Both the position numbers and the translations under genes were made by a program. Positions 8,680 to 19,235 of a DNA stretch of 64,000 nucleotides are shown here, piece after piece (the first letter of the stretch is position 1; each line of letters begins with the position of its first letter). Location of the stretch: the NCBI RefSeq assembly GCF_010384365.1, contig NZ_CP048397.1, positions 2,294,001-2,358,000 of the forward strand, read 5' to 3'. This stretch comes from Streptomyces sp. S4.7 (GTDB lineage Bacteria > Actinomycetota > Actinomycetes > Streptomycetales > Streptomycetaceae). The notes under the pieces are model-generated. The model was not told the DNA's origin. It searched no databases and saw nothing but the letters and a program-made list of their open reading frames with translations.

Positions 8680-9321
8680 ATGGCCATCTACACACTCCCC
8701 GAACTCCCCTACGACTACGCGGCGCTCGAACCGGTCATCAATCCGCAGATCATCGAGCTGCACCACGACAAGCACCACGCCGCGTACGTCAAGGGTGCGA
8801 ACGACACCCTGGAGCAGTTGGACGAGGCACGCGACAAGGAGTCCTGGGGCGCGATCAACGGCCTCCAGAAAAGCCTCGCGTTCCATCTGTCCGGCCACAT
8901 CCTCCACTCGATCTACTGGCACAACATGACGGGCGACAACGGCGGCGGCGAGCCGCTGGCGGCCGACGGTGTGGGCGACCTCGCCGACGCGATCACCGCG
9001 TCGTTCGGCTCGTTCGCCGGCTTCAAGGCCCAGCTCACGAAGGCCGCGGCGACGACGCAGGGCTCCGGCTGGGGCGTCCTGGCGTACGAGCCGGTCAGCG
9101 GCAGGCTGATCGTGGAGCAGGTCTACGACCACCAGGGCAACGTGGGTCAGGGATCCGTGCCGGTCCTGGTGTTCGACGCCTGGGAGCACGCCTTCTACCT
9201 CCAGTACAAGAACCAGAAGGTGGACTTCATCGAGGCGATGTGGCGCGTCGTGAACTGGCAGGACGTGGCGAAGCGTTTCGCGGCGGCGAAGGAACGGGAC
9301 GACGTCCTGCTGGCGCCCTGA
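8680..9321 (+). CDS. sodF: Superoxide dismutase, Fe/Mn family (Fe-type)
   Basis: Converts superoxide to oxygen and peroxide in the cytoplasm. 213 aa, normal family length. N-terminal domain [15 protein letters not shown] and metal ligands in [10 protein letters not shown] and [10 protein letters not shown]-terminal ligands in [15 protein letters not shown] (Asp and His). ATG at 8680 is preceded by GCAGGAGGG; an upstream in-frame ATG at 8635 lies within the Nur-like dyad region and is rejected. In Streptomyces this gene is expressed when nickel is scarce and the Ni-SOD gene sodN is silenced. The 3'UTR carries a strong terminator and a candidate sRNA. Confidence 0.95.
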   Translation: MAIYTLPELPYDYAALEPVINPQIIELHHDKHHAAYVKGANDTLEQLDEARDKESWGAINGLQKSLAFHLSGHILHSIYWHNMTGDNGGGEPLAADGVGDLADAITASFGSFAGFKAQLTKAAATTQGSGWGVLAYEPVSGRLIVEQVYDHQGNVGQGSVPVLVFDAWEHAFYLQYKNQKVDFIEAMWRVVNWQDVAKRFAAAKERDDVLLAP

Positions 9322-9349
9322 CCGGTCCCCGCGCCCGTGCCGCCACCCC

Positions 9350-9443
9350 CACAGGCGTCCTGCTCGTGATCGTCTTCTCAGCCTTCACCTGCGGACGGAG
9401 TGACGAAGGACCCCCGCGAGGACATGACTCGCGGGGGTCCTTC
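9350..9443 (+). ncRNA. Candidate s-SodF sRNA from the sodF 3'UTR
   Basis: In S. coelicolor a small RNA of about 90 nt is processed from the sodF 3'UTR and pairs with the 5' end of sodN mRNA. Here the 3'UTR ends in a strong hairpin at 9405-9443 and contains, about 25 nt before it, a pyrimidine-rich CCTTCACCT (around 9382-9390) that is complementary to a typical Shine-Dalgarno-containing AGGTGAAGG. The 5' boundary given is approximate. The sodN target is not in this window, so pairing cannot be checked here. Confidence 0.45.
9405..9443 (+). terminator. Intrinsic terminator of sodF
   Basis: Perfect 16-bp stem: GAAGGACCCCCGCGAG (9405-9420), 7-nt loop, and its complement at 9428-9443, immediately followed by TTCC-poor sequence. 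It also lies downstream of the convergent DsbA-like gene and could stop both. Confidence 0.85.
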
Positions 9444-9506
9444 CACATACGCCCGGTCACCGGTGGGCGCCGCGACGGTCTCACCGCGCGGCCCGGGAAA
9501 GGCCGG

Positions 9507-10145
9507 TCAGTCGAAGATCGGGCCCTGCGTACGGGTGCGCTTGATCTCGTAGAAACCGGGGATCGAGGCGACCATCAGCGTGCCGTCCCACAGCTGGGCG
9601 GCCTCCTCGCCCTTGGGGGCGGGGGTCACGACCGGGCCGAAGAAGGCGATCTGCTCGCCGTCGGAGCCGGGAACCGCGATCACCGGGGTACCGACCTCCT
9701 GGCCGACCTTGTCGATGCCCTCCTTGTGGGAGGCGCGCAGCTCGGTGTCGTAGGTGTCCTTGTCCGCGTAGTCGATGAGGTCCGCCGGCAGGCCGACATC
9801 GGCCAGCGCCGCGACGATGGTGGCGCGCTCGTTGCCCTCCCCGCCGTTGTGGATACGGGTGCCGAGCGCGGTGTAGAGCTTGCCGACGACCTCGTCGCCG
9901 TGCAGTTGCTGGGCGGCGATCACGACGCGGACCGGGGCCCACGCGGCCTTCATGCCCTCCCGGTACTGCTCGGGAAGCTCGTCGAGCTTGTCCTCGTTCA
10001 GCACGGCCAGGCTCATGACGTGCCAGTTGACCTCGACGTTCCTGACCTTCTCGACCTCCAGCATCCAGCGGGACGTCATCCAGGCCCATGGACAGATCGG
10101 ATCGAACCAGAAGTCGACGGGCGTCCGGGCACTCGTTTCACTCAT
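9507..10145 (-). CDS. DsbA-family oxidoreductase, mycothiol-dependent Rv2466c-like
   Basis: Thioredoxin-fold protein of 212 aa. The N-terminus is VDFWFDPICPWAWMTSRW, with the DsbA/FrnE active-site region reading CPWA: only the first cysteine of the usual CxxC is present, so it would act as a monothiol enzyme, probably with mycothiol. The cis-Pro loop is seen as GTPVIAV. Mycobacterial Rv2466c of this family is a mycothiol-linked reductase that activates nitro-prodrugs. The ATG at 10145 (upstream AGGAGAG) is preferred over a longer open frame because the family begins just before VDFWFDP. It is convergent with sodF. Confidence 0.88.
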   Translation of the reverse strand: MSETSARTPVDFWFDPICPWAWMTSRWMLEVEKVRNVEVNWHVMSLAVLNEDKLDELPEQYREGMKAAWAPVRVVIAAQQLHGDEVVGKLYTALGTRIHNGGEGNERATIVAALADVGLPADLIDYADKDTYDTELRASHKEGIDKVGQEVGTPVIAVPGSDGEQIAFFGPVVTPAPKGEEAAQLWDGTLMVASIPGFYEIKRTRTQGPIFD

Positions 10146-10198
10146 GGGCGTGTCTCTCCTAGAAAAAGAACCGGCTGCGGTCCAACGATGGGCGACGT

Positions 10199-10259
10199 AC
10201 GGGGCAACGCCACCGGTCGCCGGAGTCATTCCCGGCAGCCGTCGGACACGGTGCCCCGT
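10199..10259. promoter_or_regulatory. Divergent promoter region with inverted repeat
   Basis: The 162 nt between the DsbA-like gene (leftward) and pepN1 (rightward) must hold both promoters. It contains 8-nt inverted arms ACGGGGCA (10199-10206) and TGCCCCGT (10252-10259). No sigma-factor motif is clear. Confidence 0.35.
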
Positions 10260-10307
10260 GGGAGAATTCGAACCGTTGTAGGCAAAAACACGCACCTAGG
10301 AGTGTCC

Positions 10308-12941
10308 GTGCCCGGTGAGAACCTGTCCCGCGACGAGGCCCGCGAGCGGGCCGAGCTGCTGTCCGTCGACCGGTACGAGGTCGCGCTCGACCTGCGGTCG
10401 GCGGTCGGCGAGGCGCCGGGTGACGCGCCGGACGGGGCCCCGGCGGACGGGCCGGGTGCGCCCCGCACCTTCCGCTCCGTCACGACGATCCACTTCCGGT
10501 CGGCGCGGCCGGGCGTGGCCACCTTCGTCGACCTGGTGGCGCCGAGCGTGACGTCGCTGACCCTGAACGGCCGCTCGCTGGACCCGTCCGTCGTGTTCGA
10601 CGGCTCGCGCATCGCGCTGTACGGGCTGGCCGAGGAGAACGTGCTGGTCGTCGACGCGCGGTGCGCCTACAGCCGTACCGGCGAGGGGATGCACCGCTTC
10701 GTCGACCCGGAGGACGGCGAGGTCTACCTCTACACGCAGTACGAGCCGGCCGACGCGCGCCGCGTCTTCGCCAACTTCGAACAGCCCGATCTCAAGGCGC
10801 CGTTCACCTTCGAGGTGACCGCGCCGGCGGGCTGGACGGTCTGGAGCAACGGTGGGACGACCGGATCGGGAGCCGAGACCGGGGTGTGGACGTTCGCCGA
10901 GACCAGGCCGATCTCGACGTACATCACGGCCGTCGTGGCGGGGCCGTACCACCACGTCACCGATGTGTACCGGCGCGAGCTGCCCGACGGCTCCACGCTG
11001 GAGATCCCGCTCGGCGCGCTGTGCCGCAAGGGCCTCGCCCGGCACTTCGACGCCGACGACATCTTCCTGGTGACCAAGCAGGGCCTGGACTTCTTCCACG
11101 ACAACTTCGACTACCCGTACCCCTTCGGGAAGTACGACCAGGCGTTCGTGCCCGAGTACAACATCGGCGCGATGGAGAACCCCGGCTGTGTGACCTTCCG
11201 CGAGGACTACGTCTTCCGGGGCAAGGTCACCCAGGCGTCCTACGAGCGCCGCGCGAACGTCATCCTGCACGAGATGGCGCACATGTGGTTCGGCGATCTC
11301 GTGACGATGCGCTGGTGGGACGACCTGTGGCTCAAGGAGTCGTTCGCCGACTTCATGGGTTCGCTGGCGCTGGCGGAGTCGACGCGCTTCACCAACGCCT
11401 GGGTCACCTTCGCCAACAACCGCAAGGCGTGGGCGTACCGCGCCGACCAGCTGCCGTCCACGCATCCGGTCACGGCCGACATCCGGGACCTGGAGGACGC
11501 CAAGCTCAACTTCGACGGCATCACCTACGCCAAGGGCGCGTCGGTGCTGAAGCAACTCGTCGCGTACGCCGGGCGCGAGGCGTTCCTGGAAGGCGCGCGG
11601 CGCTACTTCAAGCGGCACGCGTACGGCAACACCCGCCTCGGTGACCTGCTCTCCGTCCTGGCGGAGACGTCGGGGCGCGACATGGTGTCGTGGTCGCGTT
11701 CCTGGCTGGAGACGGCGGGCGTCAACTCGCTGACCCCGGCGGTCACCTACGACTCCTCCGGGCATGTGACCGAGCTGGCCGTGCTCCAGGAGGCCACCGG
11801 GTCACATCCCGAACTGCGCCCGCACCGGGTGGCGGTGGGCCTGTACCGGCGCGAGAGCGTGGACGCCGAGCTGGTCAGGTACACACGCGCCGAGGTCGAC
11901 GTCGACGGGCCGCGCACGGTCGTCACGGAGCTGGCCGGCGCCGAGCGGCCCGATCTGATCCTGGTCAACGACGACGACCTCACGTACTGCAAGATCCGCT
12001 TCGACGAGGGCTCGCTGGAGACGCTGCGCGGGTACCTCGGCGAACTCACCGACCCGCTGGCGCGGGCGCTGTGCTGGTCGGCGCTGTGGAATCTGACCCG
12101 CGACGGGCTGATGCCGGCACGGGACTTCATCCAGCTGGTGCTGCGGTTCGCGGGGCGCGAGTCGGACATCGGCGTCCTCCAGAGGCTGCACGCCTGGGCG
12201 CAGGGCGCGCTGATCCACTACGCGGCGCCGCAGTGGCGCGAGGAGGGCGCGCGGGCGCTGGCGGAGGGCGCGCTGCGCGAGCTGCGGCTGGCCGGGCCGG
12301 GCAGCCAGCACCAGCTGACCTGGGCGCGGTTCTTCGCGTCGACGGCCACCTCGGACGCCGATTTCCAGCTGCTGCGGAGCCTGTTGGGGAACACGGCGAA
12401 GATCGACGGCCTCGACGTGGACCAGGAGCTGCGCTGGAGCTTCCTGGGTCCGCTGGCCGCGCACGGTCTGGCCGACGAGTCCGTGATCGCGGCGGAGCTG
12501 GCCCGCGACGACACGGCGTCCGGCAGGCGCCACCAGGTGCGGTGTCTGGCCTCGCGCCCCTCGGAGGAGGTCAAGGCGACCGCGTGGGCGGATGTCGTCG
12601 ACTCCGACGCCCTGTCGAACGCGCTGGTGGAGGCGACGATCGCGGGCTTCGCGCAGCCGGGGCAGCGGGAGTTGACCGCGCCGTACGCCCAGAAGTACTT
12701 CGAGATGATCGAACGGGTGTGGGCCGAGCGCTCGATCCAGATCGGCATGGACCTGGTGCAGGGGCTGTATCCGAGCCTCCAGGACCGTCAGGAGACGGTG
12801 CGCGACACGGACGCCTGGCTCGCGGCGCATCCGGACGCGCCACCGGCCCTGCGCCGTCTGGTACTTGAGGCACGGGACGATCTGGCGCGGGCGCTGGCGG
12901 CGCAGGCGTGCGACGCGACGTCGGCGGCGACGTCGGGCTGA
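10308..12941 (+). CDS. pepN: Aminopeptidase N (M1 zinc metallopeptidase), copy 1
   Basis: Cytoplasmic aminopeptidase releasing N-terminal residues, 877 aa. It has the M1 exopeptidase loop GAMEN and the zinc site HEMAHMWFGD (His321, Glu322, His325) with the third ligand Glu 19 residues on (KESFADF). The ERAP1-like C-terminal helical domain is complete. GTG at 10308 is chosen: AGGAG lies 8 nt upstream and the family N-terminus starts with NLSRDEARERAELL. A much longer open frame reaches upstream to 9240 but runs through the sodF terminator and an opposing gene. A paralogue lies at 39153. Confidence 0.95.
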   Translation: MPGENLSRDEARERAELLSVDRYEVALDLRSAVGEAPGDAPDGAPADGPGAPRTFRSVTTIHFRSARPGVATFVDLVAPSVTSLTLNGRSLDPSVVFDGSRIALYGLAEENVLVVDARCAYSRTGEGMHRFVDPEDGEVYLYTQYEPADARRVFANFEQPDLKAPFTFEVTAPAGWTVWSNGGTTGSGAETGVWTFAETRPISTYITAVVAGPYHHVTDVYRRELPDGSTLEIPLGALCRKGLARHFDADDIFLVTKQGLDFFHDNFDYPYPFGKYDQAFVPEYNIGAMENPGCVTFREDYVFRGKVTQASYERRANVILHEMAHMWFGDLVTMRWWDDLWLKESFADFMGSLALAESTRFTNAWVTFANNRKAWAYRADQLPSTHPVTADIRDLEDAKLNFDGITYAKGASVLKQLVAYAGREAFLEGARRYFKRHAYGNTRLGDLLSVLAETSGRDMVSWSRSWLETAGVNSLTPAVTYDSSGHVTELAVLQEATGSHPELRPHRVAVGLYRRESVDAELVRYTRAEVDVDGPRTVVTELAGAERPDLILVNDDDLTYCKIRFDEGSLETLRGYLGELTDPLARALCWSALWNLTRDGLMPARDFIQLVLRFAGRESDIGVLQRLHAWAQGALIHYAAPQWREEGARALAEGALRELRLAGPGSQHQLTWARFFASTATSDADFQLLRSLLGNTAKIDGLDVDQELRWSFLGPLAAHGLADESVIAAELARDDTASGRRHQVRCLASRPSEEVKATAWADVVDSDALSNALVEATIAGFAQPGQRELTAPYAQKYFEMIERVWAERSIQIGMDLVQGLYPSLQDRQETVRDTDAWLAAHPDAPPALRRLVLEARDDLARALAAQACDATSAATSG

Positions 12942-12949
12942 GCGGGGCG

Positions 12950-12982
12950 GGGCGCATCCCGCATGATCGGCGGGATGCGCCC
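12950..12982 (+). terminator. Terminator after pepN1
   Basis: Perfect 13-bp stem GGGCGCATCCCGC (12950-12962) with its complement at 12970-12982 and a 7-nt loop, 9 nt after the pepN stop. Confidence 0.8.
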
Positions 12983-13023
12983 GAAAGCACCCCGCGTGAT
13001 CGGCAGTCGAACGTCCGTACTTT

Positions 13024-13039
13024 AGGACGAGCTCGTCCT
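13024..13039. promoter_or_regulatory. 16-bp perfect palindrome, candidate operator
   Basis: AGGACGAGCTCGTCCT is fully self-complementary and lies 62 nt before the 13102 gene, in a locally less GC-rich stretch. Outer arms GTCCGT (13013-13018) and ACGGAC (13049-13054) flank it almost symmetrically. It looks like a binding site for a dimeric regulator; no regulator gene is adjacent. Confidence 0.45.
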
Positions 13040-13101
13040 GATTTGCCGACGGACCCGTAACAGCGGTTAGCGGGTGGGCCGTTCGTGGGGAGGCCCCGGA
13101 C

Positions 13102-14169
13102 ATGAACAACTCCTCCACCTCCCGCGGCGGCGAAGCCCCTTCCCCCCTCTCCCCCCGCCCGCTCAGCCACCTCGCCGGCGCGCAGCGGCGTGTCCTGTCC
13201 GCCGCGCAGTTGCGCGAGCACGGTGTCGGCGCGGCGAGCGCCGCCGCGCGGTGCGCGCCCAGAGGCCCCTGGCAGCAGTTGCTGCCGGGGGTCTTCCTGC
13301 TCCATCAGGGGCCGCCGACCAGCGAGGAGCGCCTGCACGGAGCTCTGCTGTACGCGGGGCGCCGGCCGGACGTCCCGGTCCGGCCCACCGGCCCCGGCAC
13401 CGGCGCCCCCGGCGACCTCGCGATGATCACCGGCCTGGCCGCCCTCACCCTGCACGGTCTCCCGTCGGCCCCCACGCTGACCTTGCTGGAACACATCGAC
13501 GTACTGGTCCCCCGCACCCGCCGGCTGCGCTCCACCGGCTGCGTCCGTATCGTGCGGGCCCACGCGCTGCCGGCCGCGCGGCAGGTCACCGGCCTGCCGG
13601 TGGCCCCCGTGGCACGCGCCCTGGCCGACGCGGTCGCCGGGCTCACCGACCCGGCGGCCGTCCGCCGGCTGCTCACCGGGGCCGTGCGGCACGGCCACTG
13701 CGAACCGGCTTCCGTCGTGCGGGAGTTGAGCCGGGCGCGGCTGCTGTCCCGGCCGCATGTCGTGGACGCCGTGGACTCACTGCTCGCCGCCGGACGGGCT
13801 GTCGCCGAGGGCCGGCTCTACGAGATGGTGCGGACGTACGGACTCCCCGAGCCGGTCTGGAACGTCGACCTGCGTCTGCCGGGCGGCCCGCACCTCGGCG
13901 GCCTCGACGCCTACTGGCCCGACCACGCGGTAGCCGTGGAAGTGGACACCCGCGCACCGCGCCACGGCAGGACACCGAAGGACGACGTCACCTGGTCCGA
14001 GTGCGCCCGTAAGCGCGAACACCTAGAGCGCCTCGGCATCACGGTGGTCCACCTGACCCCCCGCAAACTGCGGGACTCACCGGAACTCCAGGCCACGGTG
14101 GTCCGCACGGCCCTCCTCACCTCCTCCGACCGCGAGCCCCCGGCCCGTGTGATCGTGCTGCCCAGATGA
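13102..14169 (+). CDS. AbiEi-like N-terminal / Vsr-like C-terminal protein
   Basis: A 355-aa protein of a widespread actinobacterial class. Residues about 15-75 resemble the AbiEi-type winged helix (LSAAQLREHGV, then LLPGVFLLHQGPPT). The C-terminal 90 residues resemble the DUF559/Vsr endonuclease-like fold: GLDAYWPDHAVAVEVDT, then KREHLERLGITVVHLTPRKL. Biological role is not established. No partner toxin or phage gene is adjacent, and from memory related genes stand alone at this locus in other Streptomyces. I would not call it a toxin-antitoxin system. ATG is the first plausible start, 22 nt after the GGGGAGG-containing stretch. Confidence 0.75.
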   Translation: MNNSSTSRGGEAPSPLSPRPLSHLAGAQRRVLSAAQLREHGVGAASAAARCAPRGPWQQLLPGVFLLHQGPPTSEERLHGALLYAGRRPDVPVRPTGPGTGAPGDLAMITGLAALTLHGLPSAPTLTLLEHIDVLVPRTRRLRSTGCVRIVRAHALPAARQVTGLPVAPVARALADAVAGLTDPAAVRRLLTGAVRHGHCEPASVVRELSRARLLSRPHVVDAVDSLLAAGRAVAEGRLYEMVRTYGLPEPVWNVDLRLPGGPHLGGLDAYWPDHAVAVEVDTRAPRHGRTPKDDVTWSECARKREHLERLGITVVHLTPRKLRDSPELQATVVRTALLTSSDREPPARVIVLPR

Positions 14170-14370
14170 CGGCGCGGACCACGGCAGGACCGAAGAAGAC
14201 CCGGATATGCGGCGGTTGGTCCTCGATGGCGGAGGCCGCGCGATGGCGGATGTGCGCCACCGGCACTTCCCCGCACCGACAGCTCTCCACAAACCCTGGT
14301 CATTTACGCAAAGCTGAGCGGTCATCCGGTACCGAATTCCGGACTGTCTCTTTCACAACCAGGGATGCTG

Positions 14371-17300
14371 ATGACCTCCGAATCCGAGAGCTCCATATCC
14401 GGGCCGAGACGCGTGGCTCGGGTCGCCGCCGCCACGGGCCTGGCCGCAGCGCTGATAGCCACCGGCGCGCTGCCTGTCTTCGCCGCTCCGGCTGCCGACG
14501 ACCCGGCCGCCTCCGCACCTGTGAAACCCGCCAAGTCCGCCTCCGAGAAGCTCGGTTCGGACGACGTCGATCTGCTCGACAAGGCGGTGGCCGAGGGTGA
14601 GAAGAACGTCACCGTGATGGTGGCCACGGCCCCGGGCCGGACCGAGCAGGTCTCCGACCAGTTGGACGCCGTGTCCGGCGCCGTGGTCGGCAAGACGTAC
14701 GACAAGCTCGGTTACGTACGGGCCACTCTGCCCACGGGCAAGGCCGAGGCCGCGCTCAAGGCGGCCGGGAAGCTCTCCTCCGTCCACGGCATCGACCTCA
14801 AGCACGAGATCGAGCTGGACGACCCGACGCCCGCCGCCGACACGGTGAAGGGCGCCGCGAAGGCCTCGGGCGCCAAGGCCGCCACGGCGCCCGGCGCGAA
14901 CACCCCGGCGAAGAACCCGTACAACCCGTCCTTCGAGACGGGCGCGGTCGATTTCGTCAAGAAGAACCCGAAGGCGGACGGCCGCGGGGTCACCATCGGC
15001 ATCCTCGACTCGGGCGTCGACCTGGGCCACCCGGCGCTGCAGAAGACCACCACCGGCGAGCGCAAGATCGTCGACTGGGTCACGGCGACGGACCCGGTCA
15101 ACGACGGTGACGGCACCTGGCGTCCGATGCAGCTCGACGTCAAGGGCCCGTCGTTCACGGTCAACAACCGCGCGTACACGGCCCCCGCCGGCAACTACAA
15201 GTTCAACCTCTTCGCCGAGTCCGCCACGCGCGGCGGCGACATGGCCGGGGACCTGAACCGCGACGGCGACACCACCGACGTGTGGGCGATGCTGTACGAC
15301 CCGGGCACCCGGACCGTGCGCGTCGACCTCGACAACGACGCCAAGTTCGGCAACGACAAGATCATGAAGCCGTACCGCAACGGCTTCCAGATCGGCTACT
15401 TCGGCGAGGACGACCCGAAGACCGAGATCGTCGAGCGCATCCCGTTCGTCATCGAGGTCCGTGAGGACGTCGTCAACAACGCGGGCGTCAAGTCCGACTA
15501 CGTCAACATCGGTGTCATCGAGGGCTCGCACGGCACCCACGTCGCCGGTATCACCGCGGCGAACAGCCTGTTCGGCGGCAAGATGAACGGCGCGGCGCCC
15601 GGCGCCCAGCTCGTCTCCTCGCGCGCCTGCACCTGGAGCGGCGGCTGCACCAACATCGCCCTCACGGAGGGCATGGCCGACCTCGTCATCGAGCGCGGCG
15701 TGGACATCGTCAACATGTCCATCGGCGGACTGCCCGGTCTGAACGACGGCAACAACGCGCGGGCCGAGCTGTACACCCGGCTGATCGACACCTACGGCGT
15801 CCAGCTCGTGATCTCCGCGGGCAACGACGGTCCGGGCACCAACACCATCAGCGACCCCGCGGTCGCGGACAAGGTCATCTCGGTCGGCGCCTCCATCTCC
15901 AAGGAGACCTGGGCGGCGAACTACGGCTCGGTCGTCACGACCGACTACGACATGATGCCGTTCTCCGCCCGCGGTCCGCGTGAGGACGGTGGCTTCGCGC
16001 CGATCATCTCGGCCCCCGGCGCCGCCATCAACACCACGCAGACCTGGTCCGCCGGCGGCCCCGTGGCCGAGGCCGGCTACCAGCTGCCGCCCGGCTACTC
16101 GATGCTCCAGGGAACCTCGATGGCCTCGCCGCAGGCCACCGGCGCGAGCGCGCTGCTGCTCTCGGCGGCCGAGCAGAAGGGGATCGACCTGACCCCCGCG
16201 AAGCTGCGCACCGCCCTCACCTCCACCGCCGACAAGATCGACGGCAAGAAGGCGCACGAGCAGGGCGCGGGCCTCATCGACATCGTCGACGCGTGGGACG
16301 CGATCAAGGACGGCGCGAAGGCCAACGAGTACAGCGTCAAGGCCCCGGTCGACACGTCGATCGACTTCGCGCTGGAGACCCCGGGCTTCGGCACCGGTGT
16401 GTACGACCGTGAGGGCGGCCTCCAGGCCGGCAAGAGCCGGACGTACGACGTCACCATCACCCGCACCACCGGCCCCAACCGTCTGGTGGAGCACCAGCTC
16501 AACTGGAAGTACAACGACGGCACCTTCAAGCTGCTGAGCGGCAAGAAGGTCAAGCTGCCGAAGAACAAGGCGGTCACCGTCACCGTGCAGGCCCGGCCCG
16601 ACCAGGCCGGCACGCACAGCGCCATCCTCGAACTGGACGACCGTTCCAGCACGGGCGTGGACAAGCAGATCCTGACCACGGTGGTCGTCTCCAAGAAGCT
16701 GGCGAAGCCCTCGTTCACGTACTCGTCGCTGGGCTCGGTCGAGCGCAACGGCACCGAGTCGTACTTCGTCACCGTCCCCGAGGGCGCCAAGACCCTCGAG
16801 GTCGCGCTCGGCGGACTCGCCGAGGGCAGCCAGACCCGCTTCATCAGCCTGCACCCGCAGGGTGTGCAGATGGAGGACAGCTCGACGATCTTCTGCTACC
16901 CGAACTACACCAACCCGGCCAACACCTGCCGTCCGGACCTGCGTTCGTACGTGGACCCGACGCCGGGCGTCTGGGAGATCGAGGTCGAGTCGCGTCGTAC
17001 GTCGCCGACGCTGAACAACCCGTACAAGCTGGACGTCACCGTGCTCGGTGCCGCGTTCGACCCGGCGGTCACCACGCTCCCCGAGGCCGAGATCGGTACG
17101 CCGGCCCCGGTCGAGTGGACCGTCACCAACGAGGCCGCCGCCATCGACGGCAAGCTCGCGGGCGGCTCGCTCGGCTCGGCGAAGGTCGACCGGCCTTCGA
17201 TCGGCCAGGGCGAGGAGAAGGAGACGACCGTCACCATCGGTGAGGGTGTCGAGCGGCTCGACGTGGCCATCGGCGGCGTCTCGGACCAGTCGGCGGACCT

Positions 17301-17670
17301 GGACCTCGCGGTCTTCAGGGACGGCGTGCTCGTCGGCCAGGCCGCCGACGGCGACTCCGAGGAAGCCGTCAGCCTGGTCGAGCCCGCGGCCGGTGAGTAC
17401 ACCTTCGTGGTGGCCGGCTACTCGGTCCCGGCCGGGACCACCGAGTACGACTACCGCGACGTGTTCTACTCGGCGTCGCTGGGCGAGGTCACGGTCGGCG
17501 ACGCCCCGGTGAAGCTCGCCAACGGCGCGTCGGCGGAGGTCTCCGCCGAGGTGACGGTGGCCGGCGCCGCTCCGGAGGGCCGGCAGTTCTTCGGCGAGGT
17601 CCAGCTGCTGAACGCGCGCGGTACTGCCGCGGGCACCGGCAGTGTCGTGATCGAGAAGGTCCTGCCGTAA
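14371..17670 (+). CDS. Secreted subtilisin-family serine protease (S8)
   Basis: Large exported peptidase, 1099 aa. Residues 1-45 form a signal peptide with basic SGPRRVARV and a hydrophobic core ending at VFAAP. An I9-like propeptide follows. The catalytic triad is Asp213 (GILDSG), His390 (HGTHVAG) and Ser583 (GTSMASP), with the oxyanion Asn region ISAGNDGPG. The Asp-His spacing of about 177 residues shows a large insertion. The C-terminal ~400 residues are beta-rich. ATG at 14371 is preferred (AGGG at 14361) over ATG 14365. It is followed by a terminator and is monocistronic. Confidence 0.94.
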   Translation: MTSESESSISGPRRVARVAAATGLAAALIATGALPVFAAPAADDPAASAPVKPAKSASEKLGSDDVDLLDKAVAEGEKNVTVMVATAPGRTEQVSDQLDAVSGAVVGKTYDKLGYVRATLPTGKAEAALKAAGKLSSVHGIDLKHEIELDDPTPAADTVKGAAKASGAKAATAPGANTPAKNPYNPSFETGAVDFVKKNPKADGRGVTIGILDSGVDLGHPALQKTTTGERKIVDWVTATDPVNDGDGTWRPMQLDVKGPSFTVNNRAYTAPAGNYKFNLFAESATRGGDMAGDLNRDGDTTDVWAMLYDPGTRTVRVDLDNDAKFGNDKIMKPYRNGFQIGYFGEDDPKTEIVERIPFVIEVREDVVNNAGVKSDYVNIGVIEGSHGTHVAGITAANSLFGGKMNGAAPGAQLVSSRACTWSGGCTNIALTEGMADLVIERGVDIVNMSIGGLPGLNDGNNARAELYTRLIDTYGVQLVISAGNDGPGTNTISDPAVADKVISVGASISKETWAANYGSVVTTDYDMMPFSARGPREDGGFAPIISAPGAAINTTQTWSAGGPVAEAGYQLPPGYSMLQGTSMASPQATGASALLLSAAEQKGIDLTPAKLRTALTSTADKIDGKKAHEQGAGLIDIVDAWDAIKDGAKANEYSVKAPVDTSIDFALETPGFGTGVYDREGGLQAGKSRTYDVTITRTTGPNRLVEHQLNWKYNDGTFKLLSGKKVKLPKNKAVTVTVQARPDQAGTHSAILELDDRSSTGVDKQILTTVVVSKKLAKPSFTYSSLGSVERNGTESYFVTVPEGAKTLEVALGGLAEGSQTRFISLHPQGVQMEDSSTIFCYPNYTNPANTCRPDLRSYVDPTPGVWEIEVESRRTSPTLNNPYKLDVTVLGAAFDPAVTTLPEAEIGTPAPVEWTVTNEAAAIDGKLAGGSLGSAKVDRPSIGQGEEKETTVTIGEGVERLDVAIGGVSDQSADLDLAVFRDGVLVGQAADGDSEEAVSLVEPAAGEYTFVVAGYSVPAGTTEYDYRDVFYSASLGEVTVGDAPVKLANGASAEVSAEVTVAGAAPEGRQFFGEVQLLNARGTAAGTGSVVIEKVLP

Positions 17671-17678
17671 CGGCGTAA

Positions 17679-18917
<1,239 letters not shown>

Positions 18918-18943
18918 CGCGTTCGCGCCACCACCAGCCCACC

Positions 18944-18975
18944 GGGCCGGGGCGTTCGACGGGCGGCCCCGGCCC
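18944..18975 (+). terminator. Terminator after asd
   Basis: GGGCCGGGGC (18944-18953) pairs with GCCCCGGCCC (18966-18975) with a 12-nt loop, 27 nt after the asd stop. Confidence 0.7.
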
Positions 18976-19235
18976 GTCGGGGGCGGGTGTCGCAGTCGGC
19001 GGGGAGGTGTTCCCCGGCTTCGTCGGGACCGGCGCGGTGCGATCCGCGGGGCGGTGCTCCCGCCGGGGCCGGGGACGATGTCCTGGGAGGGCCCGCCGCT
19101 CCGCCGGGGGGGGACAGCAGCCGCAGGGCGCGGATCCAAGGGGACGGCGGCACGGCGTCCTGCCCACGCCGCCGGTGATATCTTCCAGGGCACGGCGGTC
19201 CGTGGCGTTACCGCCTGGAACCGGGGGGTGCCACC
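18976..19235. other. Spacer at the left edge of the biosynthetic cluster
   Basis: About 260 nt without a credible gene between the asd terminator and the thioesterase. It should contain the thioesterase promoter; I see no clear promoter, direct repeat or att-like site. This is where the insertion boundary would fall. Confidence 0.5.

Noticed and set aside
9240..10307. N-terminal extension of pepN1 by about 350 codons
   Set aside because: It overlaps the end of sodF, its terminator and the opposing DsbA-like gene; the GTG at 10308 has a good ribosome site and family N-terminus.
13102..14169. Toxin-antitoxin or phage-defence island
   Set aside because: The AbiEi-like domain is common in stand-alone actinobacterial proteins, and no toxin, helicase or restriction gene is adjacent.
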